Part shown: piece by piece, positions 1-6,044 of the stretch
How the letters are laid out: each line of letters starts with the position of its first letter
Numbering within the stretch: position 1 is the first letter of the stretch
Position numbers and translations under genes: made by a program
The notes under the pieces: generated by a model
The model's database searches: none
What the model was told of the DNA's origin: nothing
What the model saw: only the letters and a program-made list of their open reading frames with translations
NCBI GenBank assembly: GCA_943325255.2
Contig: CALPOS020000126.1
Span: 1 to 6,460, forward strand
DNA from: Sphingobacterium thalpophilum
GTDB lineage: Bacteria; Bacteroidota; Bacteroidia; Flavobacteriales; Flavobacteriaceae
Direction of reading: 5' to 3'
DNA: 6,460 nt

Positions 1-562
1 TCCCGATGTTATTGAATCGGTTTCGGTCAAAGGTCCATCGGCAACAATAAAATCGCATCACAATGTTGGTGGGTTACCAGACTATATGAAATTAGAAATT
101 GTAGAACCGCTTCGAATGCTTTTTAAAGATGAAGTTCGTCGCGTTGGTGCAACATTAGGAATAGATCAAGCGTTATTAGGAAGGCATCCTTTTCCAGGCC
201 CTGGTTTATCAATAAGAATTTTAGGTGATATTACTTCAGAAAAAGTTCGTATCTTGCAGGAGGTTGATTCGATATTTATCGAAGGTTTAAAGTCTTGGGG
301 CTTATACGACAAGGTTTGGCAAGCTGGAGCGATGCTTTTGCCTGTGAATAGTGTAGGGGTAATGGGAGATGAGCGAACGTACGAAAAAGTCGTTGCACTT
401 CGAGCAGTAGAGTCAACCGATGGCATGACTGCTGATTGGGTGCACTTGCCGTGTGAGTTTTTGATGAAAATATCAAATGAAATCATCAATAAAGTAAAAG
501 GCGTCAATAGAGTGGTTTACGATATAAGCTCAAAGCCGCCAGCAACAATTGAGTGGGAATAA
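1..562 (+). CDS. guaA: GMP synthase (glutamine-hydrolysing), 3' end only
   Basis: GuaA converts XMP to GMP in the cytoplasm, using ATP and ammonia from glutamine; this is the last step of de novo guanine nucleotide synthesis. Only the last 186 residues are present. The reading frame is already open at position 2, so the gene starts upstream of the window and the internal ATG at 86 is not the start. The fragment covers the end of the ATP-pyrophosphatase domain (SHHNVGGLP at fragment residues 18-26) and the C-terminal dimerisation domain. That domain shows the family signature RHPFPGPGL (about 61-69), GDERTYEKVVALR (about 122-134) and the characteristic C-terminus PPATIEWE. The glutaminase domain and the P-loop lie outside the window. 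No frameshift is seen. The next gene begins 10 bp after the stop with no visible terminator, so read-through into the LysM genes is likely. Identification is by recognised family motifs. Confidence 0.97.
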   Translation, partial: PDVIESVSVKGPSATIKSHHNVGGLPDYMKLEIVEPLRMLFKDEVRRVGATLGIDQALLGRHPFPGPGLSIRILGDITSEKVRILQEVDSIFIEGLKSWGLYDKVWQAGAMLLPVNSVGVMGDERTYEKVVALRAVESTDGMTADWVHLPCEFLMKISNEIINKVKGVNRVVYDISSKPPATIEWE

Positions 563-572
563 AATAGTTGTT

Positions 573-1379
573 ATGAAGAAAGTTGTTTTGACTATACTGA
601 TCTTCTTTGTTATTTGCACTAGCTTTGGACAGGGAAAGAAAAAAGAACAAGAAGTTGACATCGTCAATCACGAGGTTAAGTTGGGAGAATCAGTGCGATT
701 ACTTTCTAAGAAGTATTTGGTAGATCCGACGGAAATTTATAAGCTGAATAAGTTCGCTGTAGATGGAATCAGCGAAGGAATGGTATTAAAAATTCCTATA
801 CCACGAAAAGAAGGCGCTCCTGTGAAAGAGCAGATTTCTGAAAAAGTAAAAGAAAATGACAGCGCAGATGCAGAGAAAAAAGTGGTCAAAGTTGAGGAAG
901 TTGCAGAAGAAGTGAAGACTAAAAAATCAGATAGTGACATTAAGCAGATTATAATCACGGAAGACAAAACTGAAGTCAACCACAAAGTGCTACCAAAAGA
1001 AACGCTCTACAGTTTGGCTCGAGATTATAATGTTGCTGTGGACGACATAAAATCTAATAATCCAGAAGTAGCCAAAAATGGTTTGCAAATCGGACAAGTT
1101 CTTAAGATCTTAACTAATAAAAAAGTTGAAGTCTTACAATCAACCTCAATAATCAAGACAATTCCAATAAAAGAAGTGCCTAAAAAAGAAGTATCAGCGG
1201 AGAAAAAGCCAGGTAGTAAGTTAGGTATTATTATGCACAAAGTTGAACCTAAAGAGACTTTGTACAGTTTATCAAAGAAGTATAATGTTACTGTCGACCA
1301 AATCAAAGAGCAAAATGCCGCTTTGTTAATAAACGGTTTACAAATAGGACTGGTATTAGAAATAAAACTTAACAATTAA
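573..1379 (+). CDS. Secreted protein with three LysM domains
   Basis: The protein has 268 residues. It begins with a signal peptide (MKK, then a hydrophobic run at about 4-18) that is probably cut by signal peptidase I after SFG-19, before Gln20. Cys15 is not in a convincing lipobox, so I do not call it a lipoprotein. Three LysM domains follow at about 31-75, 135-179 and 220-265. The second and third share the pattern PKETLYSL..YNV.VD.IK..N...NGLQIG.VL.I. Lys/Glu/Val-rich linkers separate them. LysM domains bind GlcNAc-containing glycans such as peptidoglycan, so a periplasmic wall-binding role is inferred; no catalytic domain is visible. I chose the ATG at 573 because the signal peptide starts there. 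A TTG at 549 in the same frame would add eight residues and overlap guaA. The domains resemble those of the next gene (26 of 44 residues identical between the second LysM of each protein), suggesting paralogy. Specific function unknown. Confidence 0.92.
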   Translation: MKKVVLTILIFFVICTSFGQGKKKEQEVDIVNHEVKLGESVRLLSKKYLVDPTEIYKLNKFAVDGISEGMVLKIPIPRKEGAPVKEQISEKVKENDSADAEKKVVKVEEVAEEVKTKKSDSDIKQIIITEDKTEVNHKVLPKETLYSLARDYNVAVDDIKSNNPEVAKNGLQIGQVLKILTNKKVEVLQSTSIIKTIPIKEVPKKEVSAEKKPGSKLGIIMHKVEPKETLYSLSKKYNVTVDQIKEQNAALLINGLQIGLVLEIKLNN

Positions 1380-1383
1380 GTCT

Positions 1384-1404
1384 TAAATTTGTTCAAGTTA
1401 ACTT
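1384..1404 (+). promoter_or_regulatory. Possible internal promoter -7 box with adjacent palindrome
   Basis: TAAATTTG at 1384-1391 matches the Bacteroidota -7 consensus TAnnTTTG exactly. It is followed by the perfect 10-bp palindrome AAGTTAACTT at 1395-1404, where the transcription start would be expected. The site lies in the 48-bp gap before the large LysM gene. No TTG-type -33 element sits at the usual distance upstream, which weakens the promoter call. In AT-rich DNA, a single -7 match can occur by chance. If real, it would allow the large LysM gene and osmC to be expressed apart from guaA. Confidence 0.3.
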
Positions 1405-1427
1405 AATTCTAATACAACCCAAGCTGA

Positions 1428-3527
1428 ATGAAACATAGATTTTTACTGCCCTTATTAGTTTTCGTCCTGAACGCTAGTATCGTATTTGCCCAGGATAAGA
1501 ACTATACGAGACATACAGTTGCAAAGGGAGAAACCGTTTTGCAAATCGCAACAAAATACAATGTAACACCTTACGATATTTATCAGTTGAATCCCGATGC
1601 TCAAAAAGGAATTCAAGAAAATGATTTGATTCTGATCCCAGCATCTGTAATCAAGAAAGCGGAAAATGTTATAGAAAAAGAAAATCCGAAAGTCTCCACA
1701 AACAGAACTCATATCACAAAACCAAAAGAAACACTCTTCAGTATTTCTAGAGATTATAATGTTAACGTTGAGGATCTGAAAAGTTTAAATGCCAGCGTAT
1801 TGACCAATGGTTTGAAAATAGGTCAAACAATCAAGATTCCAGATGCTAGTGAAGATGGTAATCCAAAAAAATCAATTGATACAGCTGTAAAAGCACCAGA
1901 GGAATCAATAGTGAAGGTTGCAGAAACAAAAACTGCTAGTGCACCTACATTGTCAAACTCGGAAAAAGAAAACGCTGTTTTTCACGTAGTAGAACCGAAA
2001 GAAACAAAGTTTGGTATCGCTAAGAAGTACGGAATTACGGTTCAAGAATTAGAGCAGCTGAATCCTCAAATTGTTGCTAATTTGCCTGTCGGTTTCAAAC
2101 TACTTATCAGTGGAGTTGCTAAAAAACCAGTTACATCAAATGTTGTTGTAGAGCGACCAATTGTCGAAAAGCCGAAACCAGTAACCACTGAAATCGTTAA
2201 AGATGAAATTGTAGAAACCAAAACGGTTCGCACACTTACTAAGAATGGATATGCTAATTATGAAGTGAAGTCTGGTGAAACTATGTACAGTTTGACACAG
2301 TATCTTAAAGTGACTGAAGAGGAATTAATTCAACTCAATCCAACCTTAAAAGATGGTGTAAAATCAGGTATGATTCTAAAAGTACCGGGAAAAGGAACAA
2401 TAAAAATTGAAGGCGAACAATCAATAGTTAAGAAAGCAGCAAGTAGATCGGTAGTGCCTAATACCACCAAGAAATCATTAGTATTATTGTTGCCGTTTAA
2501 TGCTGTTAAGATTCAAAGTGACACGCTGAAGACCATGGATGTTCGCTTAAAAAAAGATGCGTTTTTGAATATGACGCTTGATTTCTATTCAGGGGCATTG
2601 ATGGCGATTGATTCTGCAAAAACTTTGGGTTTGAATGTTGATATCAAAATTTTTGATTCAGAGGAAAGTAAGATTAGTTCTAATGTTGAGAATATCATCA
2701 AAAACAATAATCTCCAAGAAGCTGATGCCGTTATTGGGCCATTCTATCAGCAATATATCGAAAAAACTGCTGAGCTTTTAAGTGCGAAAAATATTCCGGT
2801 GATTTCACCACTTTCGAAAGAAATAGGAAAATCATCTTCCAATCTTTTTCAGGCGATGCCACCGAGTGACTTTGGAAAAACAGCAATGTTTACCTATATG
2901 ATGTCCAAAAATGGGAATATAATCGTCGTTAGTGACCCAAAAAGAGTGTACAACAAAGATTTTATTTCAAAAAATTATCCTGCGGCAAAGTTTGTCACGC
3001 TGTTGGATAATGGTGCGCTAGATATTGCGAATCTTAAGTCGCTGTTTGTAAAAGGTGTTCAAAACTATGTCGTTTTAGATTCAGAAAGAACGGGATTAAT
3101 TCTAGGAACGACCAATGTATTATTAAACGAATTGACTAATTTTCAGATTCAATTAGTAATTATTGAGCCAAACGAAACACTCGATTTTGAAGAAGTTTCT
3201 ATGAAACGATTGACAATTTTGAAATTGCTATATCCTTCATTAACAAGAGAAAACAATTCGATTGAAGCCACACATTTTGAAAAGAAATATAAAGACCTTA
3301 ATAAAATATTTCCTAGTCAATATGCGGTACGCGGTTTCGACGTAACTTTCGATACATTGATGAGAATTACGCAAAATGCTTCCTTCGTATCATCTGCAGA
3401 TCAGATAAAATCAGAACAAATTGAAAGCAAATTTGAATATGTCAAAAAAGGGACTGAGGGATTCATAAACAAAGGTGTTTATATCTTAGAGTATCAAGAT
3501 GATTTGTCAGTAAAACAAGTAAATTAA
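1428..3527 (+). CDS. Secreted four-LysM protein with C-terminal type-1 periplasmic-binding fold
   Basis: The protein has 699 residues. A signal peptide (MKHRFLLPLLVFVLNASIVFA) is probably cut before Gln22. Four LysM domains follow at about 28-71, 94-138, 184-228 and 276-320, joined by Pro/Lys/Val/Glu-rich linkers. Residues about 349-690 resemble the type-1 periplasmic-binding fold (Peripla_BP_6/LivK-like): a first strand SLVLLLPF, then FYSGALMAIDSA, a VIGPFY turn at 435-440, IPVISPLSKE at 456-465, and NLFQAMPPS at 472-480. Such proteins are often annotated as amino-acid ABC transporter substrate-binding proteins, but no permease or ATPase gene lies in the window and the LysM array implies anchoring to peptidoglycan. 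The same fold occurs in E. coli LpoA, an activator of penicillin-binding protein 1A, so a regulatory or sensing role in the envelope is my inference. The start is the ATG at 1428, fixed by the signal peptide. The stop overlaps the osmC start. Domain calls are firm; function is open. Confidence 0.93.
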   Translation: MKHRFLLPLLVFVLNASIVFAQDKNYTRHTVAKGETVLQIATKYNVTPYDIYQLNPDAQKGIQENDLILIPASVIKKAENVIEKENPKVSTNRTHITKPKETLFSISRDYNVNVEDLKSLNASVLTNGLKIGQTIKIPDASEDGNPKKSIDTAVKAPEESIVKVAETKTASAPTLSNSEKENAVFHVVEPKETKFGIAKKYGITVQELEQLNPQIVANLPVGFKLLISGVAKKPVTSNVVVERPIVEKPKPVTTEIVKDEIVETKTVRTLTKNGYANYEVKSGETMYSLTQYLKVTEEELIQLNPTLKDGVKSGMILKVPGKGTIKIEGEQSIVKKAASRSVVPNTTKKSLVLLLPFNAVKIQSDTLKTMDVRLKKDAFLNMTLDFYSGALMAIDSAKTLGLNVDIKIFDSEESKISSNVENIIKNNNLQEADAVIGPFYQQYIEKTAELLSAKNIPVISPLSKEIGKSSSNLFQAMPPSDFGKTAMFTYMMSKNGNIIVVSDPKRVYNKDFISKNYPAAKFVTLLDNGALDIANLKSLFVKGVQNYVVLDSERTGLILGTTNVLLNELTNFQIQLVIIEPNETLDFEEVSMKRLTILKLLYPSLTRENNSIEATHFEKKYKDLNKIFPSQYAVRGFDVTFDTLMRITQNASFVSSADQIKSEQIESKFEYVKKGTEGFINKGVYILEYQDDLSVKQVN

Positions 3528-3925
3528 TGACCTCGAAAATTACGTACTTAGGAGGGTTAAGAACCACATGTGAGCACCTGCAATCTGGGAATGCAATTAT
3601 CACCGATGCACCAACTGATAATCATGGAAAAGGAGAGGCATTTTCACCAACCGATTTAGTTGCAACGTCGTTAGGAAGTTGTATGATTTCGATTATGGCG
3701 ATTAAATCAAAGGAATTAGATGTTGATTTGGTCGATTCAACTATAGAAATAACCAAAATCATGCAAGCAGAACCGAGAAAAATTTCGAAAATAGTAGTTG
3801 TGTTGTTTCTCCCAAACACGAGCGAAAAGAACAAAATTATCCTGGAAAGAGCCGCTATGACATGTCCTGTTTTCTTAAGCTTGCATCCCGATATAGAAAA
3901 AGACGTTACTTTTCATTGGAAGTAA
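3527..3925 (+). CDS. OsmC family protein (thiol peroxidase-like)
   Basis: This 132-residue protein has no signal peptide and is presumably cytoplasmic. OsmC/Ohr-family proteins are small homodimers that reduce organic hydroperoxides or related oxidants using two cysteines. Both family positions are present here: Cys52 in SLGSCM, at the start of the central helix, and Cys113 in MTCPVFLSL. The motif FSPTDLVATSLGSC (39-52) is typical of the family. An extra cysteine, Cys15, is not part of the usual pair. The length suits the family. I cannot separate the OsmC, Ohr and YhfA-like subgroups with certainty from sequence alone; the CPV context resembles YhfA-like members more than Ohr. The ATG shares its A with the TAA stop of the LysM/PBP-fold gene (TAATG), which suggests translational coupling. 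Substrate is unknown. Confidence 0.93.
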   Translation: MTSKITYLGGLRTTCEHLQSGNAIITDAPTDNHGKGEAFSPTDLVATSLGSCMISIMAIKSKELDVDLVDSTIEITKIMQAEPRKISKIVVVLFLPNTSEKNKIILERAAMTCPVFLSLHPDIEKDVTFHWK

Positions 3926-3938
3926 TCTTCAAGAAGAT
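3925..3938 (+). other. Short perfect palindrome after osmC
   Basis: ATCTTCAAGAAGAT begins at the last base of the osmC stop codon and is a perfect 14-bp palindrome. As RNA it could form a five-pair stem with a four-base loop. No T-run follows directly, so it is not a convincing intrinsic terminator; it could be a weak 3'-end hairpin or chance. Just downstream, ATCCAAAA is repeated twice in tandem at 3944-3959. Confidence 0.3.
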
Positions 3939-3967
3939 AAAGGATCCAAAAATCCAAAAATTATATA

Positions 3968-4019
3968 ATCTTGATTCTTGGCTATTTTTTCTTCTAACTT
4001 CATCAACATGAATCAAGAT
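3968..4019 (+). repeat. 10-bp inverted repeat enclosing the start of the DUF3820 gene
   Basis: ATCTTGATTC at 3968-3977 is the exact reverse complement of GAATCAAGAT at 4010-4019, with 32 bases between. The right arm takes in the G of the ATG start codon and the next three codons of the downstream gene. If the transcript begins upstream of 3968, the stem would partly bury the start codon. The pairing is seen directly; any regulatory role is inference. Confidence 0.4.
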
Positions 4020-4241
4020 CAAAAAAAGCTGATTGCACTCGCTCATACTAAGATGCCATTCGGGAAATACGAAGGGTTTTATTTAATTGACTTGCCTGAA
4101 TATTACGTCGTTTGGTATAGCAACAAAGGCTTTCCAAAAGGAACTTTGGGAGAGCAAATGCAATTGATATATGAACTCAAATTAAACGGTTTGGAAGAAT
4201 TAATACGAAACATAAAAAGACAATATCCAAAACCGATTTGA
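4008..4241 (+). CDS. DUF3820 family small protein
   Basis: This 77-residue protein has no signal peptide or membrane segment. It matches my knowledge of the DUF3820 family (also named putative quorum-sensing-regulated virulence factor in domain databases) through MPFGKYEG at 16-23, DLPEYYVVWY at 28-37, GFPKGTLGEQMQLIYELK at 41-58 and NGLEEL at 60-65. Similar modules are, as I recall, found next to exonuclease domains in some proteins, but here the domain stands alone and fills the whole protein. No biochemical function is established that I can rely on, and the virulence label should not be carried over. I chose the ATG at 4008 because the family core begins near residue 6; an in-frame TTG at 3978 would add ten residues (MAIFSSNFIN) that look like leader sequence. 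It lies 82 bp after osmC and 165 bp before pyrG, in the same orientation. An inverted repeat overlaps its start codon. Confidence 0.88.
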   Translation: MNQDQKKLIALAHTKMPFGKYEGFYLIDLPEYYVVWYSNKGFPKGTLGEQMQLIYELKLNGLEELIRNIKRQYPKPI

Positions 4242-4266
4242 TTTGATATTCGAAAAATAGTTAAAT

Positions 4267-4296
4267 CAGAATCAAGTTAAATTAATCTGTTTTTTT
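4267..4296 (+). terminator. Weak hairpin followed by T-run (possible terminator)
   Basis: CAGA at 4267-4270 pairs with TCTG at 4286-4289, extendable by one pair around a bulged A, and seven Ts follow at 4290-4296. The position, 25 bp after the DUF3820 stop and before the pyrG promoter, suits a transcript end. The stem is very short and AT-rich with a loop of about 12 bases, so termination would be weak at best. Confidence 0.35.
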
Positions 4297-4304
4297 AAAT
4301 CTAA

Positions 4305-4331
4305 ATTTCCAAATTATCTCATTTCCAAATT
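4305..4331 (+). repeat. Direct repeats upstream of the pyrG promoter
   Basis: ATTTCCAAATT occurs at 4305-4315 and again at 4321-4331, a period of 16 bp. Each copy has partial dyad symmetry (ATTT-CC-AAAT). The second copy runs into the proposed -33 TTG. A second pair, TTATCTCA at 4314-4321 and 4336-4343, is interleaved. These may be regulator sites or chance repeats in AT-rich DNA. Confidence 0.4.
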
Positions 4332-4362
4332 GATTTTATCTCAATTAATAGTTGTACTTTTG
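4330..4362 (+). promoter_or_regulatory. Bacteroidota-type promoter of pyrG
   Basis: TACTTTTG at 4355-4362 matches the -7 consensus TAnnTTTG of Bacteroidota primary-sigma promoters exactly. A TTG at 4330-4332 lies 22 bp upstream, within the spacing reported for the -33 element. Transcription would start at about 4366-4370, giving a leader of roughly 40 bases before the pyrG ATG. The site is intergenic and correctly oriented, which makes this the best promoter in the window. Confidence 0.75.
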
Positions 4363-4375
4363 CCTCGTTTTTTAA

Positions 4376-4406
4376 ACAACTACAACACAACTACAACACA
4401 AAAAAA
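4376..4406 (+). promoter_or_regulatory. A/C-rich pyrG leader with tandem 11-mer and no Shine-Dalgarno
   Basis: ACAACTACAAC is present twice without spacing (4376-4386 and 4387-4397), followed by ACA and a run of A up to the start codon at 4407. The leader contains no G in this stretch, so it cannot hold a Shine-Dalgarno motif and should be unstructured. In Bacteroidota, where the anti-Shine-Dalgarno sequence is largely occluded on the ribosome, A residues just upstream of the start favour initiation. This leader fits that pattern and suggests efficient translation of pyrG. Confidence 0.6.
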
Positions 4407-6020
4407 ATGAATCAAACGAAGTATATTTTTGTTACCGGCGGTGTGACTTCTTCACTCGGTAAAGGAATTATCGCTGCTTCATTAGCAAAACTATTGCAAG
4501 CGCGCGGCTACAGAACTACGATTCAAAAATTTGATCCGTACATCAATGTCGACCCAGGAACTTTAAATCCTTACGAACATGGCGAATGTTATGTGACTGA
4601 TGATGGTGCGGAAACTGATTTGGACTTAGGTCATTACGAACGTTTTCTGAATGTTCCAACCTCTCAAGCAAATAATGTAACCACAGGAAGAGTTTATCTT
4701 TCGGTAATCGAAAAAGAACGTCGTGGCGAGTTTTTAGGAAAAACAGTTCAAGTGGTTCCTCATATTACCAACGAAATCAAAGAACGCATGCAGTTGCTCG
4801 GAAATTCTGGAGATTTCGATATTGTCATCACTGAAATAGGAGGAACAGTCGGTGATATTGAATCATTGCCTTATATAGAATCCGTACGTCAGTTAGTATG
4901 GGAATTAGGAGAAGGCAACGGTATTGTAATTCATCTTACCTTGGTTCCTTATTTGGCTGCTGCAGGTGAATTGAAAACCAAACCAACGCAACACTCCGTA
5001 AAAACCTTAATGGAAAGCGGTATCAAAGCAGATATTTTGGTTTGCAGAACCGAACATGAGATTTCTGATGAATTGCGTCAGAAGTTAGCGTTGTTCTGCA
5101 ATGTAAAAAGAGAAGCTGTTATTCAATCTATTGATGCTTCCACGATTTATGAAGTGCCGAATTTGATGTTGGAAGAAGGTTTGGATGTGGTGGCACTAAA
5201 GAAATTAAATTTACCCAAAAAAGCCGCTCCGGATTTAAAGAACTGGAATACGTTTTTACATCGATTAAAAAACCCAAAACATACTGTGAATATTGGGTTG
5301 ATTGGAAAATATGTTGAACTTCAGGATTCCTACAAATCGATCTTAGAAGCATTTATACATGCCGGCGCTGCCAACGAAACCAAAGTCAATGTAGTTTCTG
5401 TACATTCAGAATATATAGACAAGGATAATATTGCTGAAAAAATGAATGGCCTTGATGGAATTCTTGTTGCACCCGGTTTTGGGGAACGTGGCATTGAAGG
5501 AAAAATCGAAGCTGTTCGGTATGCCAGAGAAAATAACTTGCCATTTTTTGGGATTTGCCTCGGAATGCAAATGGCAGTGATTGAGTACGCCCGAAATGTA
5601 TTGGGTTATAAAGACGCTAATTCGACTGAGATGAATCAAGGAACTTCCCATCCAGTTATCGATTTAATGGAAGAACAAAAGAGCATTACGGACAAAGGTG
5701 GAACGATGCGTTTGGGAGCATGGAAATGTGACCTCAAAGCAAATTCATTAGCCTATTCCATTTATGGAAAATTCAGTATTTTAGAGCGTCACCGTCATCG
5801 TTATGAATACAATAGCGATTATGCGGAAGTGCTTGAAAAGGCTGGATTGATTTCATCTGGAATTAACCCAGATACCCAATTAGTCGAAATTGTGGAATTA
5901 GCCAATCATCCTTTTTTTATTGGTGTTCAATACCATCCAGAATACAAAAGCACGGTAGCCAATCCGCATCCTTTATTTGTTAGTTTTGTGGCGGCAACAG
6001 TGAAATCAAAGAAGAAATAA
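4407..6020 (+). CDS. pyrG: CTP synthase (glutamine-hydrolysing)
   Basis: PyrG makes CTP from UTP with ATP and glutamine-derived ammonia, the last step of de novo pyrimidine nucleotide synthesis, in the cytoplasm. The 537-residue product is full length for the family. The N-terminal synthetase domain (about 1-270) begins with the P-loop-like GGVTSSLGKG at 11-20. It carries KFDPYINVDPGTLNPYEHGE at 41-60 and ETDLDLGHYERF at 69-80; Asp73 and Glu143 (TEIGGTVGD) are the expected magnesium ligands by family analogy. A linker leads to the class-I glutaminase domain (about 295-530). There, Cys384 in GICLGMQ is the nucleophile and His510/Glu512 in YHPE complete the triad; GFGERG at 357-362 forms the oxyanion region. 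All key residues are present. The ATG at 4407 starts MNQTKYIFVTGG, as usual. The gene has its own promoter at 4330-4362 and is probably co-transcribed with yidC. As known for the family, GTP is an allosteric activator, linking it functionally to guaA nearby. Confidence 0.98.
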   Translation: MNQTKYIFVTGGVTSSLGKGIIAASLAKLLQARGYRTTIQKFDPYINVDPGTLNPYEHGECYVTDDGAETDLDLGHYERFLNVPTSQANNVTTGRVYLSVIEKERRGEFLGKTVQVVPHITNEIKERMQLLGNSGDFDIVITEIGGTVGDIESLPYIESVRQLVWELGEGNGIVIHLTLVPYLAAAGELKTKPTQHSVKTLMESGIKADILVCRTEHEISDELRQKLALFCNVKREAVIQSIDASTIYEVPNLMLEEGLDVVALKKLNLPKKAAPDLKNWNTFLHRLKNPKHTVNIGLIGKYVELQDSYKSILEAFIHAGAANETKVNVVSVHSEYIDKDNIAEKMNGLDGILVAPGFGERGIEGKIEAVRYARENNLPFFGICLGMQMAVIEYARNVLGYKDANSTEMNQGTSHPVIDLMEEQKSITDKGGTMRLGAWKCDLKANSLAYSIYGKFSILERHRHRYEYNSDYAEVLEKAGLISSGINPDTQLVEIVELANHPFFIGVQYHPEYKSTVANPHPLFVSFVAATVKSKKK

Positions 6021-6044
6021 TAAATTAGTATTTAATATAGTAGC

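Noticed and set aside
166..507. Minus-strand open frame of 113 codons inside guaA
   Set aside because: It lies wholly opposite a strongly conserved gene, has no recognisable domain, and looks like a reading-frame shadow.
549..572. In-frame TTG at 549 as the start of the small LysM gene
   Set aside because: It would overlap guaA and put eight extra residues before a normal MKK-type signal peptide that starts at the ATG at 573.
1025..1375. Minus-strand open frame of 116 codons opposite the small LysM gene
   Set aside because: Its content mirrors the LysM repeats on the other strand, and no promoter or family resemblance was seen.
573..2390. Repeated PKETLYS/YNV blocks as a DNA repeat or CRISPR-like array
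   Set aside because: The repetition is at the protein level, from LysM domains with irregular spacing and diverged DNA, not an array of identical repeats.
3966..3973. TAATCTTG as a -7 box for the DUF3820 gene
   Set aside because: One mismatch to the consensus and no -33 element at the usual spacing; too weak to call.
3978..4007. In-frame TTG at 3978 as the start of the DUF3820 gene
   Set aside because: The extra residues are not part of the family core, and the ATG at 4008 gives a normal-length protein.
5406..5651. Minus-strand open frame inside the pyrG glutaminase domain
   Set aside because: It is opposite conserved catalytic sequence and has no independent evidence of coding.
5981..5988. 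TAGTTTTG, a -7 box match upstream of yidC
   Set aside because: It lies inside the conserved end of pyrG with no TTG at the right distance upstream, and such matches are expected by chance.
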